Shown piece by piece: positions 27,301 to 34,290 of a stretch of 64,000 nt of DNA. Source of the DNA: Lewinella sp. IMCC34191 (GTDB lineage: Bacteria; Bacteroidota; Bacteroidia; Chitinophagales; Saprospiraceae); the NCBI RefSeq assembly GCF_003390935.1, contig NZ_QNQZ01000008.1, positions 62,001 to 126,000 of the forward strand. The letters are read 5' to 3'. Under the pieces are notes generated by a model. That model ran no database searches. It had not been told where the DNA came from and was given only the letters and a program-made list of their open reading frames with translations. Each line of letters starts with the position of its first letter. The stretch's first letter is position 1. A program made the position numbers and the translations under genes.

Positions 27301-27593
27301 GGCAAACCGCCCCGATCCGCGACGCGATCGGCACCACGCTGGCGGACGGTCGCCCGGGCTTGCTCGCCGTACAAAACGACTATGCCTTCGAAGTGCTGAA
27401 CGGCCGCATGGATGCCGGCACCGGTCTGGCCATCACCCTAGACGAAGCGGGCGAGCCCGAAGTACTGCCGGATTACTGGAGTGTACGCGGCGACGCCCGC
27501 AGCGTCGTACAGTGGCAGGAACTTTTCCTGGTCGGCATCAATAACGGCCAGGTCCGCGCCTACCGTACGATGCGGTCTCCGACCGCGCTGTAA
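24375..27593 (+). CDS. FG-GAP/VCBS-repeat protein with ASPIC/UnbV domain, probable lipoprotein
   Basis: 1072 residues. A short signal ends in PFAC (Cys15). Many calcium-binding FG-GAP/VCBS repeats follow (GDFDRNGRYDLFFSGN, GDVDGNGYDDIYLS, DYDRDGRLDLYVLNN, DLDNDGDLDLVTNN), forming an integrin-like propeller. An ASPIC/UnbV domain lies around 500-580 (RLEGPSGNPDGLGATVHLV, LHFGLGTRKQIDSVVVVWPGG), then a second propeller. Such proteins are common beside SusCD pairs and probably bind glycans at the surface. The last residues (TMRSPTAL) and the stop are encoded by a unit of the hairpin array at 27572-27637. Confidence 0.9.
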   Translation: MRWFYFLALFTPFACSGPEGHHFELLAPEDVGVDFANVLSENDTVNILQYEYLYNGGGVGVGDFDRNGRYDLFFSGNLVSSELYLQDTDGTFRKVTQAAGLTTDRWCAGVVVGDVDGNGYDDIYLSVLHPGDERPSPNLLFLNEGPTGPDSIPRFREVAAEAGVADPGFGTQAALLDYDRDGRLDLYVLNNSLEEYPRTIAKGTDTLGRGASVDRLYRNVTEPGGELRYEVADQLRTEGWGLGINVQDFDGNGYPDIYVGNDFMSNDFLLLNYGGTFTDEINDRMPHQSKNTMGVDVADLNNDGYPEIMTVDMLPDDNLRRKTMFSDIPHAAIAEEERRGYNIQYVRNTLQVNNRDGTFSDVALQAGVAATDWSWAPLLADFDNDGRRDIFISNGYPRDVTNRDFIDYAQQAEMFGTQEARYQSIARALEDVGGVYQRDFIFRNDGDLRFTATDWLPEDPTYANGAVTVDLDNDGDLDLVTNNINQPARIYRNMSRENAPDSTHYLTVRLEGPSGNPDGLGATVHLVAGDLRLMAEQQRQRGYLSTVDPRLHFGLGTRKQIDSVVVVWPGGRRSVVGGVAADRELTVPFGESKLPAPPPPASFADTLALQPVALNWLPRHEESYYTDFDRYALKLRDNSHDGPALAVTESGQLIVGGAAGQPVTVYDLGDGAQVESLSETAASETTRLLLFDYDGDGDKDLYVGNGSSEFDKRDEYFRDFLYENKDGRYALTTDVLPEILVPTGAVAAADLEGDGDLDLFVGARLLSGKYPLSPSSYVLRNDGGRFAVADEIDAGMITGAVWRDLNGDGRPDLATVGEYSSLQVFMNGPEGWTPQTVDPNLAGWWYCLIPNDLDGDGDVDLLAGNLGLNSLYTASSEAPLVVHADDYDRNGAIDPIVTAYLEGKSHPIHPRNTLARQLPSLKRQFPDYATYGTWTDAEMPELTAEGIRLEAREFRSAWFENQGNGTFTAHFLPGTGQTAPIRDAIGTTLADGRPGLLAVQNDYAFEVLNGRMDAGTGLAITLDEAGEPEVLPDYWSVRGDARSVVQWQELFLVGINNGQVRAYRTMRSPTAL

Positions 27594-27637
27594 AATGCGG
27601 TCTCCGACCGCGCCGGCACAATGCGGCCTCCGGCCGC
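27572..27637. repeat. Second array of covarying TCC-loop hairpins, overlapping a gene end
   Basis: Units GCGGTC-TCC-GACCGC at 27572-27586 and 27597-27611, and GCGGCC-TCC-GGCCGC at 27623-27637. Same 25-26 base period as the photolyase array. Unit 1 encodes the C-terminal residues of the FG-GAP protein, and the linker to unit 2 supplies its stop codon. Confidence 0.85.
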
Positions 27638-27654
27638 GCGTTTCCATTTACACT

Positions 27655-28470
27655 GTGCGCCCCCTGAAACATGCCCTAGCCGTACTCTTACTAACCCTCC
27701 TGACCCAGGTAGGCGGAATCCTCTACCTCCTCCATATCCCCATCGCTCGCAAACTCCGCTCCCTCTTTCCCGGTTGGCGGGGCAGTCTGATCGGCGCAAC
27801 CTCCTTCATTATCCTACTGGTGGCGGCAGCAATCTGGGTCATTCCCACGGTAGCGCGCCCAATCGGACGGGTACCTTTACCGCTGCGGGCAACTACGGAA
27901 GTGCCACTTGCTCCCGGAGGCTGGTTAACCGTTCTGGCGAATCGCCACTACGTCAAACCCGAAATGCTGGACGTGCTGCAGGGTGTAGCGAAACGTATGG
28001 CCGCGCGCTTTCCGGGTACGGAGCTTCGCTACCTGGATGCAAATTTTCCCTTTCTCGAAGGCTACCCCTTGCTGCCGCACCGGAGTCACGATGACGGGAA
28101 TAAGGTGGACATCAGTTTCCTGTATCTGGACGAGCAGGGAAAACGGGTGAACGCCAGTCCCGGACTGCTAGGTTACGGCTACGTGGAAGCTCCCGGTCCG
28201 GGGGAACAGGACCAGCCGGCCGTCTGTGCCGACCGGGGATACTGGCAGTACAGTTTGTTAAGTACGCTCAATACTGATGATACTGACCTGACCTTTGACG
28301 AGGTTGGTACGGCCTGGCTAGTAAGGACTATCACCGCCGATCCACGCATTGGTAAGGTGTTTGTCGAACCGCATCTTAAGACGCGGCTCGGTCAGGGTGG
28401 CAACGACAAGGTTCGTTTTCACGGCTGCGTGGCCGTGCGCCACGATGACCACATTCACCTCCAGTTGTAG
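27655..28470 (+). CDS. LAS-type zinc peptidase-like protein with N-terminal membrane segments
   Basis: 271 residues from the GTG at 27655. Upstream in-frame starts would translate the hairpin array and overlap the previous gene, so they are rejected. Two hydrophobic segments (about 8-29 and 45-66) precede a domain with the LAS-family layout: H145-D152 in RSHDDGNKVDI and a C-terminal HxH (H266, H268 in HDDHIHLQL). This spacing fits D-Ala-D-Ala peptidases and MepA-like peptidoglycan endopeptidases, suggesting a cell-wall role. No close family member is certain. It converges with the GH32 gene, leaving 9 bases between the stops. Confidence 0.72.
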   Translation: MRPLKHALAVLLLTLLTQVGGILYLLHIPIARKLRSLFPGWRGSLIGATSFIILLVAAAIWVIPTVARPIGRVPLPLRATTEVPLAPGGWLTVLANRHYVKPEMLDVLQGVAKRMAARFPGTELRYLDANFPFLEGYPLLPHRSHDDGNKVDISFLYLDEQGKRVNASPGLLGYGYVEAPGPGEQDQPAVCADRGYWQYSLLSTLNTDDTDLTFDEVGTAWLVRTITADPRIGKVFVEPHLKTRLGQGGNDKVRFHGCVAVRHDDHIHLQL

Positions 28471-28479
28471 CGGATAGTG

Positions 28480-30084
28480 CTATTGGGGCGTCGACCAAAT
28501 CCCCTCCAGGGAATAAGCTTCACCGCCTAAGACTTCCGTATCGGTACCACTGAACACGGACACCTGCTGGAACGGCTCGGAGGGGAAGAAAATCTCCGTA
28601 ATCACGGTAGCGCCGTCGTCGGTAAACAGCTCGGCGGAAGCCACGTCCAGCAGCAGATGCAGGCGAACGGTGTCGGAGGTTGCCACGCGGGGCGCACGTG
28701 CCGCCGTGCCGGCAAAGACATCCGAGAACTGATCCTCTCCGGCCTCGCTGCGGTCGCTGAAGAATTCATCGGTAGATGGATCGTACCCGACGCGGTAGGC
28801 TTCGCCGGCCTCATTCTCCAGTCGGATGCCGAAGGGCTCATCCGTTTCCGAAGTGATTAGAAAGGAGATATCTACTTCCTGGGTACCCTGCGTGTTGCTG
28901 GCAACGGTGGTACTGCCCGCGGCAATTTCCGAGGGGGTACCGCGAAGTTTTTCCAGTTCCCTGACCGGCGTGGAGAAAAGCCGGTAGCCCGCCGGCAGTC
29001 GGTGAAGGGACAGGGCACGCGGCACCGTCATCGCGCTGCGCCAGACGGTAGTCGGTACCTCCTGCCCGTACAGCCAGTTGCTCATCCAGCCGATGAATAT
29101 GCGGCGACCGTCCTCCTCCGGAATGTTGGCAAAGGTTACTCCGGCGTAATTGTCCCGGCCGTAGTCGATATAGACCCCCTTCCCGTTTTGGACATCCGGA
29201 AGAAAGGACGGGTCGGGGGTGAAGGACTTCCCGTCGAAGTCACCAACGAAGTACTGGGTAGCGGATCCGCCATTCGGTCCGCCGGGGTTGATGCTAATGA
29301 GCAGCACCCATTTGGTTTCCTGGCCTCCCGCTACGGTCAGGGGGAAGAGGTCGGGACACTCCCACACGCCACCGTGCCCACCGAGCTCCGTTCCAAATTC
29401 GCTTTGCAGTTCCCAGTCGATCAGGTTATCACTGCGCCAGAACAGGATCCGGTCCTGGGCGGCGAGGGCCATGACCCACTGGTCGCGCTCCGCGTCCCAC
29501 ATAACTTTCGGGTCGCGAAAGTCGCGAATAAGCTTTTCATTCGAAATGACCGGATTGCCGGCGTATTTCGTCCAGCTCCGTCCGTTGTCGTTGCTGTAGG
29601 CGATGGCCTGGGTCTGGTGATCGTCGCGGCCGGCACTCGCGGCTTCGGCATCGTGGTAGGTGAAGATTGCTACGAGCGGGTCTTGTCCGTCGGTGCCGAG
29701 TCCACTAGTGTTTCCCTTATCGACTACGGCACTTCCCGAGAAAATGTAGCCGAGGGAATCGGGGTACAGCGCGATAGGTAAATTTTCCCAGTGGACGAGA
29801 TCCTCGCTCACGGCGTGCCCCCAGTGCATCGGGCCCCAGACATTGCTGTCGGGGTAGTGTTGATAAAAAAGGTGGTATTCCCCGTCGTGGTAGACCATGC
29901 CGTTGGGATCGTTCATCCACTGGGCCGGTGGGGAATAATGGTAGCGGGGTCGGTGGGCTTCCGCGTATGGAGTGGTGGAATCGGCCATGGAGGTCATCGT
30001 ATCCACCGCGGCCGGGCGTTCGCTACCGCAGGCTAGCAGAAACAAGATGGGGATACTGAGGAGGAGGGTGTGGCGACGAAGCAT
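28480..30084 (-). CDS. Glycoside hydrolase family 32 fructan hydrolase, lipoprotein
   Basis: 534 residues from the ATG at 30082-30084, giving a lipobox FLLAC (Cys19). GH32 signatures: WMNDPNG at 56-62 with nucleophile Asp59, RDP at 190-192 with the transition-state-stabilising Asp191, and ECPDLF with acid/base Glu242, followed by the C-terminal beta-sandwich. It hydrolyses beta-fructosides such as levan, inulin or sucrose, most like exo-levanase/inulinase. The lipobox places it at the membrane surface. It is transcribed divergently from the epimerase gene, with an inverted-repeat promoter pair between them. Confidence 0.93.
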   Translation of the reverse strand: MLRRHTLLLSIPILFLLACGSERPAAVDTMTSMADSTTPYAEAHRPRYHYSPPAQWMNDPNGMVYHDGEYHLFYQHYPDSNVWGPMHWGHAVSEDLVHWENLPIALYPDSLGYIFSGSAVVDKGNTSGLGTDGQDPLVAIFTYHDAEAASAGRDDHQTQAIAYSNDNGRSWTKYAGNPVISNEKLIRDFRDPKVMWDAERDQWVMALAAQDRILFWRSDNLIDWELQSEFGTELGGHGGVWECPDLFPLTVAGGQETKWVLLISINPGGPNGGSATQYFVGDFDGKSFTPDPSFLPDVQNGKGVYIDYGRDNYAGVTFANIPEEDGRRIFIGWMSNWLYGQEVPTTVWRSAMTVPRALSLHRLPAGYRLFSTPVRELEKLRGTPSEIAAGSTTVASNTQGTQEVDISFLITSETDEPFGIRLENEAGEAYRVGYDPSTDEFFSDRSEAGEDQFSDVFAGTAARAPRVATSDTVRLHLLLDVASAELFTDDGATVITEIFFPSEPFQQVSVFSGTDTEVLGGEAYSLEGIWSTPQ

Positions 30085-30102
30085 GACCGGATAGTTATAT
30101 GC

Positions 30103-30138
30103 CAAATATAGGTCACGCGCTCCGCCGCCCTATATTTA
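30103..30138. promoter_or_regulatory. Divergent promoter pair forming an inverted repeat
   Basis: Minus strand -7 box TATATTTG (30103-30110) faces plus strand TATATTTA (30131-30138). They sit inside a perfect 9-bp inverted repeat, AAATATAGG (30104-30112) and CCTATATTT (30129-30137). The 16-base GC-rich centre holds GCGCTCCGCCGC, part of the dispersed 19-base motif. Confidence 0.5.
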
Positions 30139-30161
30139 AACCCACACGCTATCTATCGATC

Positions 30162-31046
30162 ATGCCATTAGCCATACACAACTGGATGCGCGCCGAGCCC
30201 CTGGAGGCCACGCTGGCCCGCATCCAACCCCTGGGGTACGATTATCTCGAAGTTCAGGGTACGCCCGCCGATTATGACACTACGGAGGTGCGCCGCCTGC
30301 TGAAAAAATACGATATCCGCTGCTGGGGCTCCGTGACGCTCATGCTTGGCAAGCGCAACCCTTTGGCCGCCGACCCCGGTGAACGGGCCGACTCGGTCCG
30401 GTACGTCAAGGAAATCATCACGATGGTGAAGGAGCTAGACGGCACCATGGTTTCGGTGGTTCCCGGCACGGTTGGCAAGATCATGCCCGGGGCCCGCCCG
30501 GAAGAGGAATGGGGCTGGGCGGTAGCCTCCATGCAGGAATGCTACGAATTCGCTCAGGCCGCCGGTATCAAATTGGGCATCGAGCCCATCAACCGCTTTG
30601 AAACCTACTTCATTAACCGCGGCGAGCAGGCGTATGCCCTGGCCGAAGCTACCGGGCCGGAGTGCGGGGTATGCCTCGATATCTTCCACATGAATTTGGA
30701 GGAACCGGACTATTACACGACGATTGAGCACTGTGGCGACCGCCTGGTCGGTTTCCACGTGGCCGATAACAACCGCATGGCACCGGGCATGGGCCACCTC
30801 GACTGGCCGCGCATCGTAGATACGGTAAAGCGTACCGGCTTCGATGGTCCGCTGTCGGTAGAGTTCGCCGCCCCGGTAGATCGTACCCCCGCTAACCCGT
30901 ATCCGAACAGCATCGACACCGATCCGCAGGGGCTCACCGAGGAGGCACGTAAATTTCTCGAGGATCACGGCAGCTCGGCGCTAACCGAGGCGTTCTACAC
31001 GATGCTGACGCGGAAGTCGGCGGAGACCTTGCTGCCCCTGCTATGA
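30162..31046 (+). CDS. Sugar phosphate isomerase/epimerase-family TIM barrel
   Basis: 294 residues from the ATG at 30162; an upstream frame extension would run into the promoter. It is an AP-endonuclease-2/xylose-isomerase-like TIM barrel: LGYDYLEVQG, LGIEPINRFETYFIN (metal Glu), CGVCLDIFHMNLEE (Asp/His ligands), VGFHVADNNRMAPGMGHLDW and LSVEFAAP (last Glu ligand). This is the D-tagatose/psicose 3-epimerase and inosose-type group. Its stop overlaps the next start by 4 bases, so it is coupled to the enolase-superfamily gene. Substrate unknown; likely a keto-sugar. Confidence 0.88.
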   Translation: MPLAIHNWMRAEPLEATLARIQPLGYDYLEVQGTPADYDTTEVRRLLKKYDIRCWGSVTLMLGKRNPLAADPGERADSVRYVKEIITMVKELDGTMVSVVPGTVGKIMPGARPEEEWGWAVASMQECYEFAQAAGIKLGIEPINRFETYFINRGEQAYALAEATGPECGVCLDIFHMNLEEPDYYTTIEHCGDRLVGFHVADNNRMAPGMGHLDWPRIVDTVKRTGFDGPLSVEFAAPVDRTPANPYPNSIDTDPQGLTEEARKFLEDHGSSALTEAFYTMLTRKSAETLLPLL

Positions 31047-32211
31047 AGATAAAATCAGTAAAGGCCTACTGGCTGCGCTGCCCCATCCCGGCCGGGCGGC
31101 AATGGCGGTCGGACTACGGCCAACTCACCCACTTCGACATGACGCTGGTGGAAGTCACGGACACCGACGGCAAGGTCGGCTACGGCGAGGCCAAGGCGGC
31201 GGTCGGTGCTACCGGGGCCTGTGCCTCCATCGTGACCTGCATTGAGCGGGAATTAGCGCCCCGGCTCGAGGGGCTGGATGCGGATCGCATTACGGCGGTG
31301 TGGGAGGAAGTCTACAGCGGCAGCCGCGCACACTACGCCCGCGACCGGGGGCGGGTGTTTCCCATTCTCGGCAACCGGGGGACGACTATTTCCGCCTTGA
31401 GCGGCATCGATACCGCCCTGTGGGACCTGCGGGGCAAGCGCCTGGGCGTACCGGTCGTCGATCTGTTAGGGGGTGCCTGCCGCGACAGCATGCCCTGCTA
31501 CGCCAGTGGCGGCTGGGCGGATAAGGACCGGCTTGGCGATCAACTCAAATCCTACCTCGATCATGGCTACGGCGGAGTAAAGATGCGCGTAGGGGTGATG
31601 GACGATACCCTAAGCGAAACCGTCGATCGGGTAGGGGAGGCCCGCCGCGCCCTCGGACCGGATATCGACATCATGGCCGACGCCCACGGCACCTTCAGTG
31701 TCTCCGAAGCCCGCCGCTTTGCCCGGCAGACGGAGGATCTAGATCTTTACTGGTTCGAGGAGCCCGTCACTTCCGACAATAAAGCCGGCACCGCGGAGGT
31801 GCGCCGGGGCACCACCACGCCGATCGCGGCGGGGGAGAGCGAATTCACCCGCTTCGACTTCCGCGACCTGGTCCTGGCGAGAGCGGTCGACGTCCTCCAG
31901 CCCGACTGTGCCATCGTGGGCGGCATCACCGAAGCCCGTCGCGTGGCCGCCCTCGCCGAAACCCACCAGCTCGAACTCGCGCCCCACTGCTGGGGCTCTG
32001 CCTTCAGCTTCATGGCCGGCGTTCACCTGGCCTTCAGTAGCCCCTCGGCCGTCTATATCGAGCATTCCCTGGGCGGAAACCCGATGCTCTACGACCTGGT
32101 CAGAGAGGCCCAATCGTTACCGATGGCCGCATCCGCGTCCCCGACCGACCGGGCCTGGGCGTGGAGATCGATTTGGATTTCGTGGAGCGGTATCGGCAGG
32201 AGGTCGGGTAA
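31043..32211 (+). CDS. Mandelate racemase/muconate lactonising enzyme family protein, frameshifted near the C-terminus
   Basis: Enolase-superfamily sugar-acid dehydratase or racemase. Capping domain (VGYGEAKAAVG), barrel with VKMRVGV, metal ligands in IMADAHG, WFEEPV and AGESEF, and the general His in LAPHCWGS. The frame runs normally to LYDLVRE (about 32112). After that the expected ending (IVTDGRIRVPDRPGLGVEID, then a TAA at 32209-32211) lies in another frame, one base short. Without repair the frame reads through the 70-bp repeats into the VOC gene, which is not credible. The active site lies before the break. This may be a real mutation or a sequencing error. Confidence 0.8.
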
Positions 32212-32217
32212 GTCTGT

Positions 32218-32398
32218 CCGCACGCTCGCAGGTGCAAGCACACTCCGAGGTGCTATGCTGATTCCCGAGCCGCATGCCTGCCGTGATCCGCACGCTCGCA
32301 GGTGCAAGTACACTCTGAGGTGCTATGCTGATCCCCGACCCGTCTGCCTGCCGTGTTCCGCACGCTCGCAGGTGCAAGTACACTCTGAGGTGCTATGT
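32218..32398 (+). repeat. 70-bp tandem repeat, 2.6 copies
   Basis: Units start at 32218, 32288 and 32358, each beginning CCGCACGCTCGCAGGTGCAA; the third stops after about 41 bases (TGCTATG). Copies 2 and 3 are identical over the shared part; copy 1 has a few changes. It starts 6 bases after the restored stop of the dehydratase gene. Confidence 0.9.
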
Positions 32399-32537
32399 TC
32401 GGCCCGAGGTGAAAGCCCAAGGACCTCGGAATGTGACCGAGCGGCAGCGAAGGAGATTTGCGAGTGTCCGGGAAACAGAATGTATTACCTTAAACACCCG
32501 ACCCCCGCCCCCCCGACAACCGACAACCTCCCCCCCC

Positions 32538-33026
32538 ATGATCGCCGAAATCAACCACGTAACCCTAATCGTAGACAATCTCGAAGCCGCCGCCAGCTTC
32601 TACGAAAAAGAAATGGGCCTGGAGCCGGTACCTGCCTTTGTATTCGATTACCCTACGGCCTTCTTTCGCATCACGGACACCACGCAATTGCACCTGAGCG
32701 AATGGGAAGACAGCCGATCCTTCCGGGGGCACCTTTGCGTAAGGGTAGACAACTTCAGCGAGCTCTTCTACCGGATGAAGGAGCAGGGGCGCATCGATAC
32801 CGAGCCCTGGGGCAAGGTCCGCCGCCTGCCCGACGGAGCCATGCAGGCTTTCATCCGCGACCCGGCGGGCAACCTGATCGAACTTACTTCCTTCCCGGAC
32901 GATGAGATAGACCCCGCCATCTTTGCCGATGAACTCTACGAAGAGGGATTGTACGTCTCCGGCCGCAACGACTTCCGGGGTTATAAGGCTGAAGACGCTA
33001 CGCTCTATCACCCACCGAAAACCTAA
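32538..33026 (+). CDS. VOC/glyoxalase-superfamily protein
   Basis: 162 residues from the ATG at 32538, chosen because the family begins right there (MIAEINHVTLIVDNLEAAASFY). The earlier part of the open frame translates the tandem repeats. Paired beta-alpha-beta units carry candidate metal ligands His (NHVTLIV), His (LHLSEW, GHLCVRV) and Glu (GNLIELTSF). Members include lyases, epimerases and dioxygenases. It is 11 bases before the dehydrogenase gene, so it belongs to the same sugar-acid operon. Reaction unknown. Confidence 0.85.
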   Translation: MIAEINHVTLIVDNLEAAASFYEKEMGLEPVPAFVFDYPTAFFRITDTTQLHLSEWEDSRSFRGHLCVRVDNFSELFYRMKEQGRIDTEPWGKVRRLPDGAMQAFIRDPAGNLIELTSFPDDEIDPAIFADELYEEGLYVSGRNDFRGYKAEDATLYHPPKT

Positions 33027-33037
33027 TATTCGCGCCA

Positions 33038-33976
33038 ATGTCCAAAACCATCTACATTACCGAACCCATCGACGAACGCGCGCTCGAGGTGCTGCCGGAG
33101 GAAGGCTACAACGTGGTTTTACCCGGGGACGAGCCCGATGATTGGGATACCATTGAGGCCATCGTCGTGCGGGGGCAGGTACAAGTGGACCGGTCGATGA
33201 TGGACCGCTGTTCCAATCTGCGGGTCATCGTGCGTAACGGGGTAGGGGTGAATAACATCGACGTTGAATACGCCACCGAAAAAGGCATTCAGGTGCTGAA
33301 CGTCCCAGGCGTAAATGCAGCTACCGTAGCCGAACATACGCTGGGGCTGATGTTGCTGATCGTACGGGGGATGTACCGCCTCATCCGCGAAGTGAAACAG
33401 GATAACTACGACTACCGCCAGGAATACAAGGGCCACGAGCTACGCAAACTCACGCTCGGGCTCATCGGCAAGGGGGACATCGGCAGCCGGGTAGCGGAAA
33501 GCGCCGCCGTCTTTGGAATGGACGTCATCTATACTTCCCGCAGCGAAGGTGATCGGTCGGAGGGCTACCGTTCGATGGATGAGTTGCTGGCCAAGGCCGA
33601 CGTAATCAGTCTTCACCTGCCGCTAACCGACGAATCCCGTGGCACGATCAACGAGGCGGCCCTGGGAAAAATGAAGTCCGGTAGCTACCTCATCAACACC
33701 GCCCGCGCGGAGATCGTGGAGGAAAAGCCCCTGCTGGCCGCCCTCGAGTCCGGCAAGCTAGCCGGCTACGCCAGTGACCTGATGGTTAAGGGCGACGAAG
33801 ATACCGTCCGCCAGTTGGTGAACCACGATCGCGTCCTCATCACCCCCCACGCCGCCAGTCTGACGGAGCTTACTTACTACGAACTCAGCGAACGGGGCCT
33901 GCGGCACGTCAAGGAATTCCTGGCCGGGAAAAAGATGGAGGAGGTGTACCGGGTTAATGAGGTGGCCAATCATTAA
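33038..33976 (+). CDS. D-2-hydroxyacid dehydrogenase (phosphoglycerate-dehydrogenase-like)
   Basis: 312 residues. The substrate domain (RNGVGVNNIDVEYA, PGVNAATVAEHTLGLML) and NAD-binding domain (LGLIGKGDIGSRVAE as the GxGxxG loop) are intact. The catalytic residues fit: Arg in NTARAEIV, the acid following within the loop, and His in ITPHAASLTE. The usual glycine-rich loop has Lys in second place. It reduces or oxidises 2-keto/2-hydroxy acids with NAD(H). As the last gene after the epimerase, dehydratase and VOC genes it most likely handles a sugar-derived keto acid rather than making serine. Confidence 0.88.
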   Translation: MSKTIYITEPIDERALEVLPEEGYNVVLPGDEPDDWDTIEAIVVRGQVQVDRSMMDRCSNLRVIVRNGVGVNNIDVEYATEKGIQVLNVPGVNAATVAEHTLGLMLLIVRGMYRLIREVKQDNYDYRQEYKGHELRKLTLGLIGKGDIGSRVAESAAVFGMDVIYTSRSEGDRSEGYRSMDELLAKADVISLHLPLTDESRGTINEAALGKMKSGSYLINTARAEIVEEKPLLAALESGKLAGYASDLMVKGDEDTVRQLVNHDRVLITPHAASLTELTYYELSERGLRHVKEFLAGKKMEEVYRVNEVANH

Positions 33977-34220
33977 TCAAGGTACCCGGGGAAGCAGGAT
34001 AATCAGTCCTCTTTTGAAATTCTAACCGGTGAATAAGCGCTGGTTACGACTTCCGTTTGAAGGTATTTCGCAGTTGACGGCGTGGGCTTTCTGGCCGGGC
34101 TAGACGCGGTCATTATGATGAGGTGCCGGTGGCGGCCAAAGGTTGTTCTGTAACTATCGCCTATCGCGATCGGAAATGATGCGAGGCAGGAAGAATGCGG
34201 CATAGTTGGGAGGTGGTTTT

Positions 34221-34239
34221 TACCTGCGCTCCGCCGCAA
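34221..34239 (+). repeat. Dispersed 19-base motif, copy 4 (consensus)
   Basis: Reads TACCTGCGCTCCGCCGCAA preceded by five T, 51 bases before the VPS10 gene start. Confidence 0.75.
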
Positions 34240-34264
34240 TCGTTGTCCAGGCAAAGGTTATTGG

Positions 34265-34286
34265 TTACATTAATGGCTTAATGTAA
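34265..34286 (+). promoter_or_regulatory. Perfect inverted repeat directly before a start codon
   Basis: TTACATTAA, TGGC loop, TTAATGTAA, ending 4 bases before the ATG at 34291. In RNA the stem extends by a G-U and a G-C pair. It could be a repressor site or a structure limiting translation. Confidence 0.5.
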
Positions 34287-34290
34287 TCAC

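Larger units (their letters stand above)
33977..34290. other. Intergenic region before the VPS10 gene
   Basis: 314 bases with no credible gene. It contains one consensus copy of the dispersed motif (34221-34239) and a 9-bp palindrome just before the next start (34265-34286). No TAnnTTTG box was found. Confidence 0.6.

Noticed and set aside
32212-32905. C-terminal extension of the dehydratase frame to 620 residues
   Set aside because: It arises after the frameshift, translates tandem repeats and overlaps the VOC gene in the wrong frame.
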